From NCBI RefSeq assembly GCF_022750635.1, contig NZ_JAJKBG010000004.1, forward strand, positions 186,001 through 250,000: 64,000 bases of DNA. The letters are read 5' to 3'. This DNA comes from Brevundimonas pishanensis (GTDB lineage: Bacteria; Pseudomonadota; Alphaproteobacteria; Caulobacterales; Caulobacteraceae). The notes under the pieces are model-generated. The model made no database searches, was not told the origin of the DNA, and worked only from the letters and a program-made list of their open reading frames with translations. How positions within the stretch are numbered: position 1 is the first letter of the stretch; each line of letters opens with the position of its first letter. The position numbers and the translations under genes were made by a program. Of the stretch, positions 34,614-43,982 are shown one piece after another.

Positions 34614-36560
34614 ATGTCTCGCCACTCTCTGGCCGTCTGTGCTTCTGCTCTCGCTCTTCTGGTGGCCGCGCCTGCGCTGGCCCAGACCGGAGCCGCAGCG
34701 CCCGCCCTGCCTGTCGCCCTGGCGCCTATCCCGCCTGTCAGCGATCAGGTCCGCCCCGGTGCAATAGAACTCTGGGTCGATGCTTCGGATATCGACCGCC
34801 GTATCATGTCGGTGCGCCAGACCATTCCCGTTACCCAGTCGGGACCGATGGTCCTGTTCTATCCGCAATGGATCCCCGGCAACCACGGCCCCGTCGGCCC
34901 TGTGTCTCAGGTCGCCAACCTCCAGTTCTCGGCCAATGGCCAGCGTATCGAGTGGGTGCGCAATACGCTGCAGCCGTGGGCCTACCAGATCGAAGTGCCC
35001 CAAGGCGCGGACAAGGTCGACGTTTCCTTCCAATGGCTGACCCCGATTGAAAGTTCGCAGGGGCGCATCGTCGTCACTCCCGAAATGCTGAACCACCAGT
35101 GGGAAAAGGCTGTGCTTTATCCCGCCGGTTACCGCAGCAGCCACATCGGCTTCCTGCCCCGCCTGAAACTGCCGGAAGGCTGGGGATATTCCGGCGCACT
35201 CAAGGTCGAGGGCAATATCGACGGCTATCTCCAGCTTGAGCCCATCAACCTCGAGCATCTGGCCGACAGCCCGGTATTCGCGGGAAAGCATTTCGCCCAG
35301 TATGATCTGGACCCGAACGGCCGTTCTCCGGTTTACCTGAACGTCGTTGGCGACAGCGCCGAGATGGTGAAAATCAAGGACGAGCATCTGGCCCAGCACC
35401 GCAATCTGGTGCGTCAGGCCGATCTACTGTTCGGAGCCCGCCATTACGACCGCTACGACTTCCTGCTGGCGGTCACGGACAAGCTGGGCGGCATCGGTCT
35501 GGAGCACCAGCGCTCAAGCGAGAACAGCGTCGACACCAAATATTTCACGGATCCGACCGGCACCATCGCCGACCGCGACCTGCTCGGCCACGAATACACC
35601 CACAGCTGGAACGGCAAATGGCGTCGCCCTGCTGACCAGATGACGGCGAACCTTAACGAGCCGCTGCAGAACTCGCTGCTGTGGGTCTATGAAGGCCAGA
35701 CGCAGTATTGGGGTCTGGTGCTGACTGCGCGCGCCGGTCTGATGACCAAGGAAGAAGCGCTGGGCGTTATGGCCAATAACGCTGCCCAGTACTCCACCAC
35801 GCCTGCCCGTGCGTGGCGCGCCATGCAGGACACCACCAATGATCCCATCATCCAGCAGCGTCGCCCCTCGCCGTGGCCCAGCGTCCAGCGCTCGGAAGAC
35901 TACTACCGCGAAGGGTCGCTTGTGTGGCTGGATGCCGACACCCTGATCCGCGAGAAGACCAATGGCCGCAAGTCGCTCGATGACTTCGCTAAAGCCTTCT
36001 TCGGCATTGAGGACGGCAACTGGGAAGCCAAACCCTATACGTTTGAAGACGTCGTGACGGCACTTAACGGCGTCGTTGCGCACGACTGGGCCACGTTCCT
36101 GCGTGAACGGGTGGATGCGGTCGGGCCGGACGCGCCGGCACCGATCAACGGCTTTGAACAGGGCGGCTATCGGCTGGTCTGGAAAGACACCCCGAACGCC
36201 TACATGAGCCAGCTCAACAAGGAGCTGGGCCGCATGGACTTCACCTATTCTCTCGGCTTCCAGATGAACAAGTCCAACCGCATCACCTCGGTGGTGTGGA
36301 ACGGCCCGGCGTTCCAGCAGGGCCTGACCGCAGGTTGGGAACTGGTGGCGGTCAACAACGTAGCTGCCAGCGAGGATGCGCTGAAAAAGGCGGTGACGGC
36401 TGCCAAGGACGGCTCATCGCCGATCACCCTGATCCTTAAGCAGGGTGACCGCTTCAAGACGGTCAACTTCGACTACCGCGATGGCCTGCGCTATCCGCAC
36501 CTCGAACGCATCGCCGGCACGCCGGACCGCCTCGGCGATATCCTGACCGCACGCCGCTAA
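34614..36560 (+). CDS. M61-family peptidase with PDZ domain (copy 1)
   Basis: A 648-residue exported protein. The signal peptide MSRHSLAVCASALALLVAAP is cleaved near ALAQ. The N-terminal domain typical of M61 aminopeptidases is followed by the zinc site HEYTH at residues 326-330, the downstream WVYEGQTQYWG segment supplying the third ligand, and a C-terminal PDZ-like domain (SLGFQMNKSNRITSVVWNGP). The ATG at 34614 has GGGGGA seven bases upstream. M61 enzymes cleave N-terminal Gly/Ala residues in some bacteria; the substrate here is unknown. It is followed 28 bases later by a close paralogue. Confidence 0.92.
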   Translation: MSRHSLAVCASALALLVAAPALAQTGAAAPALPVALAPIPPVSDQVRPGAIELWVDASDIDRRIMSVRQTIPVTQSGPMVLFYPQWIPGNHGPVGPVSQVANLQFSANGQRIEWVRNTLQPWAYQIEVPQGADKVDVSFQWLTPIESSQGRIVVTPEMLNHQWEKAVLYPAGYRSSHIGFLPRLKLPEGWGYSGALKVEGNIDGYLQLEPINLEHLADSPVFAGKHFAQYDLDPNGRSPVYLNVVGDSAEMVKIKDEHLAQHRNLVRQADLLFGARHYDRYDFLLAVTDKLGGIGLEHQRSSENSVDTKYFTDPTGTIADRDLLGHEYTHSWNGKWRRPADQMTANLNEPLQNSLLWVYEGQTQYWGLVLTARAGLMTKEEALGVMANNAAQYSTTPARAWRAMQDTTNDPIIQQRRPSPWPSVQRSEDYYREGSLVWLDADTLIREKTNGRKSLDDFAKAFFGIEDGNWEAKPYTFEDVVTALNGVVAHDWATFLRERVDAVGPDAPAPINGFEQGGYRLVWKDTPNAYMSQLNKELGRMDFTYSLGFQMNKSNRITSVVWNGPAFQQGLTAGWELVAVNNVAASEDALKKAVTAAKDGSSPITLILKQGDRFKTVNFDYRDGLRYPHLERIAGTPDRLGDILTARR

Positions 36561-36588
36561 GACCTTCCGTTAGACCCGAGTACACGAC

Positions 36589-38580
36589 ATGAAGAAACAT
36601 CTGTCCGCCGCCGCAATGGCTCTGTTGCTCAGCAGCACCGCGACGGCTGCCCTTGCCCATAACGGAAGCCAGCAGTGGACCGGGCCGGCAGCGCCCGCCA
36701 ATCCGACGCCCCAGAACACCCCTCTGGCCCTGTCACGCGCCCTGCCACCGATCCCCGCCCCGACCGAGGCGACCTATCCGGGGATCATCCGCTATGAGGT
36801 CGATGCCACAGACGTCGAACGCAAGATCGTCAATTTGCGCCAGACCATTCCGGTCAAGTCGGGCTCCCTAGTCCTGCTGTACCCGAAATTCCTGCCGGGC
36901 AACCATGCCGACACAGGGCCGATCCAGCTTATCTCGGGCGTGACCGTCACCGGCGCGGGCCAACGCATCGAGTGGCTGCGCGATACGATTGACCCTTACG
37001 CCTTCCATGTCGACGTACCGCAAGGTGTGTCGGAAATCGTGGTCGAGTTCCAATGGCTGACCCAGCCGGACAACAGCCAGTGGCGCGTTGTCATGACGCC
37101 TGACATGGTCAACCTGCAGTGGGAAAAAGCTCTGCTCTATCCCGCAGGCTATCATTCGACCGGCATCACCTTCGCCCCGTCGATCAAGCTTCCCGCAGGC
37201 TGGAACTACGGCGTTTCTCTCGACACCGAGAGCTTCGAGAACGGCGTTGCGACCTTCAAGCCGGTTGACCTGTACAACCTGATCGACAGCCCCCTGTTCG
37301 GCGGCGCGCACTTTAACCGCGTGGATATTGATCCCAACGGCGCGGGCGTTCACCTGAACATCGTCGGTGACAAGGCCGATTACATCAATCCGACCGCAAA
37401 ACAGATCGGTTACTACGAGAGCCTGATCACACAGGCCGACCGCCTGTTCGGTGCCCGCCCCTATGACCGCTATGAATTCCTCGTCGCGGCGACCAACCAG
37501 ATGGGCGGCATCGGCCTAGAGCATCACCGCTCGTCGGAAAACACCATCCCGACCGACTTCTTCACCAACTGGGGCAAGAACCTCGGCTCCATCGGCCTGC
37601 TGCCGCACGAGTACGTCCACACGTGGAACGGCAAGCGCAACCGCCCTGCCGACGAACTGACCGCCAACCACAACATCCCTACCCAGAACACCTTGCTCTG
37701 GGTCTATGAAGGCCAGACCGAGTATTGGGGCGATGTTCTGACGGCGCGTTCGGGTCTGGCCCCCGTCGAAGACATCATCACCTCGTTCGCAGAGGTGGCA
37801 GCCTTCTATGACAACCAGCCGGGCCGTGGCTGGCGCCCGCTTCAGGACACCAACAACCACAACCTGCTGGGCTACCGCACCTCGAACCCGTACACCTCGT
37901 GGATGCGCGGCACGGGCGACTACTATCGCGAAGCCCTGCTGATCTGGCTGGACGCCGACACCCTGATCCGCGAAGCCACCAATGACCGCAAGTCGCTGGA
38001 CGACTTCGCCAAGGGCTTCTTCGGCGGTGACAACGGCTCCTATGCGCCACGCGGCTATGTGTTCGAGGACGTCGTTGCCGCGCTGAATGCTGTGCATCCG
38101 CATGACTGGGCCACCTTCCTGCGCACCCGTCTGGACGCGGCAGGGCCGGATGCCAAGGCCCCGCTGGATGGTCTGGCACGCTCAGGCTATCGCCTGACCT
38201 ACACCGACGCCCTCACCGACGCCGAGAAGAAGATCCAGACCGGCTGGAAGACCGACTTCCAGTACTCGCTGGGCTTTACCCTTAGCGGGACAAACCGGAT
38301 CAACAACATCCGCTGGGGCGGCCTTGCCTTCGAGGCCGACATCGGTCCGGGCTGGGAGCTGGTCGCCATCAACGACCAAGCCGCGAACGCCGGCCGCCTG
38401 CGCGATGCCGTAACCGCCAATAAGGACGGCTCGGCCCCGATCAAGCTGCTGCTGAAGCGGGGAGACAAGTTCCGCACCGTCCAGTTCAATTACACGGGGG
38501 GTCTGCGCTATCCGCGCCTCGAGCGCATCGAAGGCACCCGTGATCGACTGACGGAAATCCTCAGCCCGCGTCGCCGCTAA
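36589..38580 (+). CDS. M61-family peptidase with PDZ domain (copy 2)
   Basis: A 663-residue paralogue of the preceding gene with the same domain order. It has a signal peptide (cleavage near ATAALA), the zinc site HEYVH at residues 340-344, WVYEGQTEYWGDVLTARSGL with the downstream Glu, and a PDZ-like C-terminus ending YPRLERIEGTRDRLTEIL. The close spacing and shared orientation show tandem duplication. The two copies differ most in the N-terminal 60 residues and between the zinc site and PDZ domain, which could give different substrates. Both keep catalytic residues, so both are probably active. Confidence 0.92.
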   Translation: MKKHLSAAAMALLLSSTATAALAHNGSQQWTGPAAPANPTPQNTPLALSRALPPIPAPTEATYPGIIRYEVDATDVERKIVNLRQTIPVKSGSLVLLYPKFLPGNHADTGPIQLISGVTVTGAGQRIEWLRDTIDPYAFHVDVPQGVSEIVVEFQWLTQPDNSQWRVVMTPDMVNLQWEKALLYPAGYHSTGITFAPSIKLPAGWNYGVSLDTESFENGVATFKPVDLYNLIDSPLFGGAHFNRVDIDPNGAGVHLNIVGDKADYINPTAKQIGYYESLITQADRLFGARPYDRYEFLVAATNQMGGIGLEHHRSSENTIPTDFFTNWGKNLGSIGLLPHEYVHTWNGKRNRPADELTANHNIPTQNTLLWVYEGQTEYWGDVLTARSGLAPVEDIITSFAEVAAFYDNQPGRGWRPLQDTNNHNLLGYRTSNPYTSWMRGTGDYYREALLIWLDADTLIREATNDRKSLDDFAKGFFGGDNGSYAPRGYVFEDVVAALNAVHPHDWATFLRTRLDAAGPDAKAPLDGLARSGYRLTYTDALTDAEKKIQTGWKTDFQYSLGFTLSGTNRINNIRWGGLAFEADIGPGWELVAINDQAANAGRLRDAVTANKDGSAPIKLLLKRGDKFRTVQFNYTGGLRYPRLERIEGTRDRLTEILSPRRR

Positions 38581-38593
38581 GGTCGAATACAAA

Positions 38594-38630
38594 ACGGCCC
38601 GGGATCATCTCCCGGGCCGTTTCTTTATTT
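38594..38630. terminator. Bidirectional terminator after M61 copy 2
   Basis: A 10-bp stem ACGGCCCGGG (38594-38603) with CCCGGGCCGT (38611-38620) is followed by TTCTTTATTT on the plus strand and preceded by AAA. It serves the peptidase pair and possibly the convergent DJ-1 family gene. Confidence 0.88.
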
Positions 38631-39302
38631 CAGCAAATCCAGCAGCGCCTCGGCTGCGGCTCTGGAAGACCCAGGGTTCTGACCCGTCACCAGCTTGCCG
38701 TCGGTACGTACATAAGAGGCCCAATCCGGCCCCTTGCTGAACTCACCGCCGTTCTCGGCCAGCATGTCCTCGACGAGGAACGGCACCACCTTGGTCAAAC
38801 CAACGGCCTCTTCCTCGCTGTTGGTAAAGCCGGTGACAGACTTACCGCGCACAAGCGGCTCGCCATTGGCCATCTTCACATTCTTCAAAACGCCCGGCGC
38901 GTGACAAACAAAGCCCGTGGGCTTGCCCGCTGCGGTAAAGGCCTCGATCAGGCTGATCGAATGGTTGTCGTTGGTCAGATCCCACAGGGGGCCATGACCG
39001 CCCGGATAGAAGACGGCATCAAAGGCATCAGCCTTAACCTCATCCAGCTTGTGTGTGCTGGCCAGCGCAGCCATCGCCTCCTTGTCACCTTTGAAGCGGC
39101 GGGTGTCCTCGGTCTGGGCATCTTCGGCGTCGCTCTTGGGGTCCAGCGGCGGTTGGCCGCCCTTGGGCGAGGCCAGCGTGATCTCCGCACCCGCATCCTT
39201 GAGCGCGTAATAAGGCGCAGCCAGTTCTTCCAGCCAGAAGCCGGTCTTCTCGCCTGTATCGCCCAGCTTGCCGTGCGACGTCAGAACCATAAGGATTTTC
39301 AT
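38625..39302 (-). CDS. DJ-1/PfpI family protein (class I glutamine amidotransferase-like)
   Basis: A 225-residue protein of the Hsp31/YDR533c-like branch. The nucleophile elbow is FVCHAPGVL with C133-H134, and the GGHGPLWDL motif precedes it at about 101-109. Relatives act as glyoxalase III, chaperone or deglycase; which applies here is open. The ATG at 39302 has GAGGAG about eight bases upstream, and the extension to 39374 is not conserved. It lies between the rplL terminator and the peptidases, read from the minus strand. Confidence 0.85.
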   Translation of the reverse strand: MKILMVLTSHGKLGDTGEKTGFWLEELAAPYYALKDAGAEITLASPKGGQPPLDPKSDAEDAQTEDTRRFKGDKEAMAALASTHKLDEVKADAFDAVFYPGGHGPLWDLTNDNHSISLIEAFTAAGKPTGFVCHAPGVLKNVKMANGEPLVRGKSVTGFTNSEEEAVGLTKVVPFLVEDMLAENGGEFSKGPDWASYVRTDGKLVTGQNPGSSRAAAEALLDLLK

Positions 39303-39385
39303 TGGGGGCACTCCTCTTCTCCATTTCAAATGGGGATCGAGGTGTTCCGTTTCCATGCGTCCGCTTAGATCCAACCGCCATCGGA

Positions 39386-39421
39386 CAAAAGAAAACGGGC
39401 CGCAGTTTCCTGCGACCCGTT
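39386..39421 (-). terminator. Terminator after rplL
   Basis: A stem with one mismatch (AACGGG-CGCAG at 39394-39405 with CTGCG-CCCGTT at 39410-39421) is followed by TTTTCTTTT on the minus strand, 44 bases past the rplL stop. It separates rplJL from the DJ-1 gene and hence from rpoBC. Confidence 0.8.
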
Positions 39422-39464
39422 CCTGAAAGCAGTCTCTGGAGTACCAGAGGCCAGATCAGAAATC

Positions 39465-39845
39465 TTACTTGATTTCGACCTTGGCGCCGGCTTCTTCCAG
39501 CTTCTTCTTCAGTTCTTCAGCAGCTTGCTTCGAGACGTTCTCGACGACAGCAGCCGGAGCAGCTTCTACCAGTTCCTTGGCTTCTTTCAGGCCCAGGTCG
39601 GTACGAACGCCGCGAACTTCCTTGATCACGTTGATCTTCTTGTCGCCGCCGTCAACCAGCATGACGGTGAATTCGGTTTGCTCTTCAGCAGCTTCAGCCG
39701 GAGCAGCAGCGCCGCCAACAGCAGCAACGGCAACCGGAGCAGCAGCCGAAACGCCCCACTTTTCTTCCAGCAGCTTCGACAGTTCAGCAGCTTCCAGAAC
39801 GGTCAGAGCCGAGAGTTCTTCAACGATCTTGGCGAGGTCAGCCAT
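39465..39845 (-). CDS. rplL: 50S ribosomal protein L7/L12
   Basis: L7/L12 forms the stalk that recruits GTPase factors. The 126-residue protein has the N-terminal dimerisation region ([20 protein letters not shown]), an Ala-rich hinge (about 35-55) and the C-terminal domain with [15 protein letters not shown]. It follows rplJ by 58 bases and has its own terminator, so rpoB is not cotranscribed by simple read-through. Confidence 0.98.
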   Translation of the reverse strand: MADLAKIVEELSALTVLEAAELSKLLEEKWGVSAAAPVAVAAVGGAAAPAEAAEEQTEFTVMLVDGGDKKINVIKEVRGVRTDLGLKEAKELVEAAPAAVVENVSKQAAEELKKKLEEAGAKVEIK

Positions 39846-39903
39846 TTTGATCTTCCTTCGGTAGAATTGGATTTAGAGAGATATGCAGAGATGCAGGAGG
39901 GTC

Positions 39904-40419
39904 TTAGGCGGCGTCTTTGGTAGCGTAAGCATTGAAGACGCGTGCCAACTGGCCAGCCGGAGCTTGCAGAACGCCAGCAACCTTGGTTGCCGGGGCTTGC
40001 AGCAGGCCGATGAGCTTGCCGCGCAGTTGATCCAGCGACGGCAGCTTGGACAGGGCTTCGATGCCCTTGGCGTCCAGAACGTTGTCGCCCATGAAACCGC
40101 CCTGGATAACGAAACGATCGTTACCCTTGGCGAATTCAGCCGAGACCTTGGCGGCGGTGACCGGGTCAGCAGCGTATGCAATACCAACCGGACCCTTGAA
40201 CAGGTCGTGGTATTCGCTGCCGGCTTCGACGCCCAGCGCCTTCAGCGCCAGACGGTTTTTCACCACCTTGAACGCGCCACCTTCTTTACGAAGGCGACCA
40301 CGCAGGTCTTCCATCTCCGCAACGGTCAGACCCAGATTGTGGGTCACAACCACGGCGCCCGCGTCGGCGAACACGCTCTTCAGCGATTCGATCGACTCGG
40401 CTTTTTGTGCGCGGTCCAT
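39904..40419 (-). CDS. rplJ: 50S ribosomal protein L10
   Basis: L10 is the base of the L7/L12 stalk. The 171-residue protein starts MDRAQKAESIESLKSVFADA and has VVVTHNLGLTVAEMEDLRGR and GPVGIAYAADPVTAAKV, typical of the family. It is not adjacent to rplA; about 2.2 kb with three unrelated genes lie between. The leader of nearly 270 nt leaves room for L10-type autoregulation. Confidence 0.98.
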   Translation of the reverse strand: MDRAQKAESIESLKSVFADAGAVVVTHNLGLTVAEMEDLRGRLRKEGGAFKVVKNRLALKALGVEAGSEYHDLFKGPVGIAYAADPVTAAKVSAEFAKGNDRFVIQGGFMGDNVLDAKGIEALSKLPSLDQLRGKLIGLLQAPATKVAGVLQAPAGQLARVFNAYATKDAA

Positions 40420-40691
40420 TGCGGTCTCCAGAGTAGGAATTCGTCGCCGAGCTTATTCCCGACGACGGATTTGGTTCATGCCCCGTACGTTGCCGCACAG
40501 ACCACAAGCCGGTAGATTGTCCGAAGGAAGCGTGCCTCATCCCGCCGAAACGGCTGGACGGAGGTCTTTGCATCCCCATCTCCCCACGGCACCAGAAAGG
40601 CTATTCTGGCAGTTATGGCATGGGTGACCCCCACGCCCCGAAGTTCTCGGACAGGACCTGATCAGTCCGAAGACTCATCAGGAAGGCGGCT

Positions 40692-40719
40692 TCTATACAC
40701 CGCCCGAAGATAAAATCAA
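40692..40719 (-). promoter_or_regulatory. Candidate promoter of rplJ-rplL
   Basis: On the minus strand TTGATT (40714-40719) and TATAGA (40692-40697) are 16 bp apart. The -35 box overlaps the stop codon of the DUF2059 gene. The start would be near 40685, giving a leader of about 266 nt before rplJ. The remaining leader (40420-40685) shows no gene. Confidence 0.45.
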
Positions 40720-41243
40720 CGCTGTTGGGACTTCGAGCGTGCGGCGGGCTGCGATTTGCCCTCGCCGCAGTCAAATTCTCCACACATGCGGGTAAGCAGT
40801 TCGGTGGCGTAGGCCTCAATGATCGGATTTACCAAGGCATTGACCTCAACTCCGATCGAAAGTGCCTTGCCAGCGATCACGCGTCCCAGTGGACTCTCGT
40901 AAAAGGCTAGCATCGCCTCGAGTTCAGCTGTGGTGAAGCGCTGCGCATAGACGGTCGTAATCTGATCAAGCAGGGTGCGCATGTGGGGCAGCAGGATGAG
41001 ACCTGCATTCTTGTCCATCCACTTGCCGATTTCAGGGTCAGCCTCATGCAATCGCGCCTCGGCAAGGCCTGCCTGCATTTGGGCGAGGATCATCTTGTCA
41101 TAATCCGGCGTCGTGATCGCGACCACGCGGCGAGCCAGAGCGAGGTTCTCGCTAGAAGGCGGTGCGTCGTTGGACTGCGCCAATACTGGCGAAGCCATTA
41201 CAACGCACAGGGCGACTGCTGCGCCTGCGAAAAACTTTTTCAT
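40716..41243 (-). CDS. Exported DUF2059 family protein
   Basis: A 175-residue exported protein with a signal peptide (MKKFFAGAAVALCVVMASPV, cleavage after LAQ). The DUF2059-like core is TAELEAMLAFYESPLGRVIA. It has two cysteines near the C-terminus (CGEFDCG). The family has no established function; it is common in alphaproteobacterial periplasms. It lies upstream of rplJ on the same strand, with the rplJ promoter overlapping its 3' end. Confidence 0.75.
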   Translation of the reverse strand: MKKFFAGAAVALCVVMASPVLAQSNDAPPSSENLALARRVVAITTPDYDKMILAQMQAGLAEARLHEADPEIGKWMDKNAGLILLPHMRTLLDQITTVYAQRFTTAELEAMLAFYESPLGRVIAGKALSIGVEVNALVNPIIEAYATELLTRMCGEFDCGEGKSQPAARSKSQQR

Positions 41244-41300
41244 TTTCCCATCCCTGATCGTCGCGCCGTGCGCCCAACGATCAGTATAGCCAGAACATCG

Positions 41301-41735
41301 TTACAAAATCGATGCTGCGAACGAACGGATCAAATCAGCCAGTACAGGCTCGTGGACGCTAGCGGCAGCTTCAGCGGCGCTCATCCATTGACGCTCGCGC
41401 TGTTCTGCTTCCGGCCAACTCCCCAGTTGGATAAGGACTTCCAGCGGATAGACATCTACGACGCACGGCACGCAGCGGCCGTCCTTGAGACGCTTGTCAT
41501 ACGGATACTGACCGACAGGCCTGGACGCGATATCGCCCTGCACGCCCGCCTCTTCATAGGCTTCCTGAGCCGCGGCCAGCGGATCGGACAGATCCACCAT
41601 GAGATTACCCTTGGCGATGACCCAGCGCTTCGTCTCGCGGGAGGTGATCAGCATAATCTCGACCACATCGCCGCGACGCCGCCACGGCAGGGCCGCGATC
41701 TGACGGATCTGTTTGTCGTTCGAAGATTTGCTCAT
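41301..41735 (-). CDS. NUDIX hydrolase with degenerate Nudix box
   Basis: A 144-residue Nudix-fold protein. The helix of the Nudix box reads QEAYEEAGV (residues 57-65) after G43, so the core glutamates E58, E61 and E62 are kept but the usual Arg is Gln. The Glu expected at x5 after the Gly is replaced. DIPP-like relatives that act on diphosphoinositol or dinucleoside polyphosphates also lack that Glu. The substrate is therefore uncertain. It lies alone between the DUF2059 gene and the FMN reductase gene. Confidence 0.8.
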   Translation of the reverse strand: MSKSSNDKQIRQIAALPWRRRGDVVEIMLITSRETKRWVIAKGNLMVDLSDPLAAAQEAYEEAGVQGDIASRPVGQYPYDKRLKDGRCVPCVVDVYPLEVLIQLGSWPEAEQRERQWMSAAEAAASVHEPVLADLIRSFAASIL

Positions 41736-41865
41736 ACGCCTAGCTTAGCCGCACACGCGGCCCAAGTTCCAATCGAAATCTGTCCCCGCACCGGCGCAGA
41801 GAGGCGGCCTTTCACTCCATTCGCCACTTGGGGTCAAGGCCGCAATATAATCCGATGACGGACGT

Positions 41866-42423
41866 TTACGCTTCGGGTTGCCTGATCCAGGCAGCGATGC
41901 GTTCAAGGAAACGTCGTTGGAACGCGATGTCGCGCTCTTGGCCGAAATCACCCGCCTGAGTGAAGGTGCCGTCCTTCACCTGCACATAGACCTCGGGTTG
42001 GGGCATGACCTCCAGACCCAAGCAAACCGCGATCTGGCGAAGGTGCATCTGCGACAGGTCCGCCCCGCGTGCGCCCGGCGAGGCCCCGCAAATCCCCGCA
42101 CGCTTGCCGGCCCATACATTATCGCCATTAGGACGCGACAGCCAATCGAGCGTGTTCTTCATCAGCGCCGTCACAGAGCGGTTATGCTCTGGCGAGACAA
42201 ACAGAATACCGTCCGCAGCCCTTATCCGAGATTTCAGCTCTGCAAGCAGAGGCGGCATGTCCGCTTCAAGATCTCCGTTATAGAGCGGCAGACCCTCGAC
42301 CGGCAGGATATCGAAGTCCATTGCATCTCTCGCCAAACGCGAAAGAGCCAAGGCAAAAGCACGATTGATAGAGCCCGTGCGGGCACTTCCGGCAATGACA
42401 GCAATCTTTAGCGGCTGGTTCAT
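41866..42423 (-). CDS. NAD(P)H-dependent FMN reductase family protein
   Basis: A 185-residue flavodoxin-like fold protein. The FMN phosphate-binding loop is GSARTGSINRAFA (about 12-24), and the PEHNRSVTALMKNTLDWL segment matches the PExNxS-x-K-N-xxDW pattern of chromate/quinone reductases. It likely reduces quinones or metal ions with FMN and NAD(P)H. The ATG at 42423 has AAGGA about seven bases upstream, and the extension to 42489 is not conserved. It is placed between the NUDIX gene and the rplKA terminator. Confidence 0.85.
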   Translation of the reverse strand: MNQPLKIAVIAGSARTGSINRAFALALSRLARDAMDFDILPVEGLPLYNGDLEADMPPLLAELKSRIRAADGILFVSPEHNRSVTALMKNTLDWLSRPNGDNVWAGKRAGICGASPGARGADLSQMHLRQIAVCLGLEVMPQPEVYVQVKDGTFTQAGDFGQERDIAFQRRFLERIAAWIRQPEA

Positions 42424-42553
42424 AAGCAGGTCCTTGATGAGCCAATAAATCCTAGCCGCAGTCACGTCACGGCGGTAGCCCGTAGACATCTCTGGTTTTG
42501 CACAGCTGGGCTAGTCCCCACTCCCGCCAGCGCTTCACGGTCGGCTACTGAGC

Positions 42554-42590
42554 CAAAGAAAACGGCCCCGCAGATTGCTCTGCGGGGCCG
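42554..42590 (-). terminator. Terminator after rplA
   Basis: A 10-bp stem CGGCCCCGCA (42563-42572) with TGCGGGGCCG (42581-42590) is followed on the minus strand by TTTTCTTT. It ends the nusG-rplK-rplA transcript and separates it from rplJL. Confidence 0.88.
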
Positions 42591-42617
42591 CTAACTTATT
42601 GCCTTACGGCAAGCCTA

Positions 42618-43307
42618 TCAGGCGCCAGCCGAAGCCGGATCAACCTTGATGCCCGGACCCATGGTCGAGGACAGCGTGATACGCTTGATGTAGGTGCCCT
42701 TGGCACCAGCCGGCTTGGCCTTCGACAGAGCGTCGACGAAAGCCTTGACGTTCAGGTCCAGAGCTTCCTGGGTGAACGAAGCCTTGCCGATACCGGCGTG
42801 AACGATACCGTTCTTCTCGACGCGGAACTCAACTGCGCCGCCCTTGGCGTCTTTAACAGCTTGAGCAACGTTCGGGGTCACGGTGCCGACCTTCGGGTTC
42901 GGCATCAGGCCGCGCGGGCCCAGCACCTTACCGAGGCGACCAACCAGGGCCATCATGTCCGGCGACGCGATAACGCGGTCGAATTCCATGAAGCCGCCAG
43001 CGATCTTCTCGTACAGGTCTTCTGCACCGACGTGTTCTGCACCAGCTTCGCGGGCTTGGTCAGCCTTGGCGTCCTTGGCGAAAACAGCGACGCGAACGTC
43101 ACGGCCGGTGCCCGACGGCAGGTTCACCACGCCGCGGACCTGTTGGTCAGCGTGACGCGGGTCAACGCCCAGGTTCACAGCGATTTCGATGGTTTCGTCG
43201 AACTTCGCCTTGGCGTTGTCCTTAACCAGCTTGATTGCGTCGCCGTAGGCGATCAGGTCTTCCGAGACGCCGACGCGTGCTTTTTGAGCTTTGGTTTGCT
43301 TAGCCAT
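42618..43307 (-). CDS. rplA: 50S ribosomal protein L1
   Basis: L1 forms the mobile stalk near the E site and in E. coli represses rplKA translation. The 229-residue product has [38 protein letters not shown] and the C-terminal [20 protein letters not shown], all near consensus. It follows rplK by five bases. Confidence 0.98.
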   Translation of the reverse strand: MAKQTKAQKARVGVSEDLIAYGDAIKLVKDNAKAKFDETIEIAVNLGVDPRHADQQVRGVVNLPSGTGRDVRVAVFAKDAKADQAREAGAEHVGAEDLYEKIAGGFMEFDRVIASPDMMALVGRLGKVLGPRGLMPNPKVGTVTPNVAQAVKDAKGGAVEFRVEKNGIVHAGIGKASFTQEALDLNVKAFVDALSKAKPAGAKGTYIKRITLSSTMGPGIKVDPASAGA

Positions 43308-43312
43308 CTGGA

Positions 43313-43744
<432 letters not shown>

Positions 43745-43920
43745 TTGTCTCTCCTAACAATGAACCCGGCAGGAAAAGCCGGATCGGTGAGCCGTGGTCT
43801 GGCATGGCTGCCTCCCACGGATTTGACGCACCGCGAGTCAGACGACTGCGAAGCGAAGGCGCGCGTTTAACAGAGCGCCCGCACAAACGCAAATCGACCA
43901 ATGCGAAACATCAACCGATA

Positions 43921-43956
43921 TAAAACAAAGGCCGCATCCGGAGGGACGCGGCCTTT
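43921..43956 (-). terminator. Terminator-like hairpin between nusG and rplK
   Basis: A stem AAAGGCCGC (43927-43935) with GCGGCCTTT (43948-43956), extended by inner TCC/GGA pairs, is followed on the minus strand by GTTTTA. It may end the secE-nusG transcript in part. Confidence 0.6.
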
Positions 43957-43982
43957 GAAATCTTGAACCTGTGGCAGGTGGC

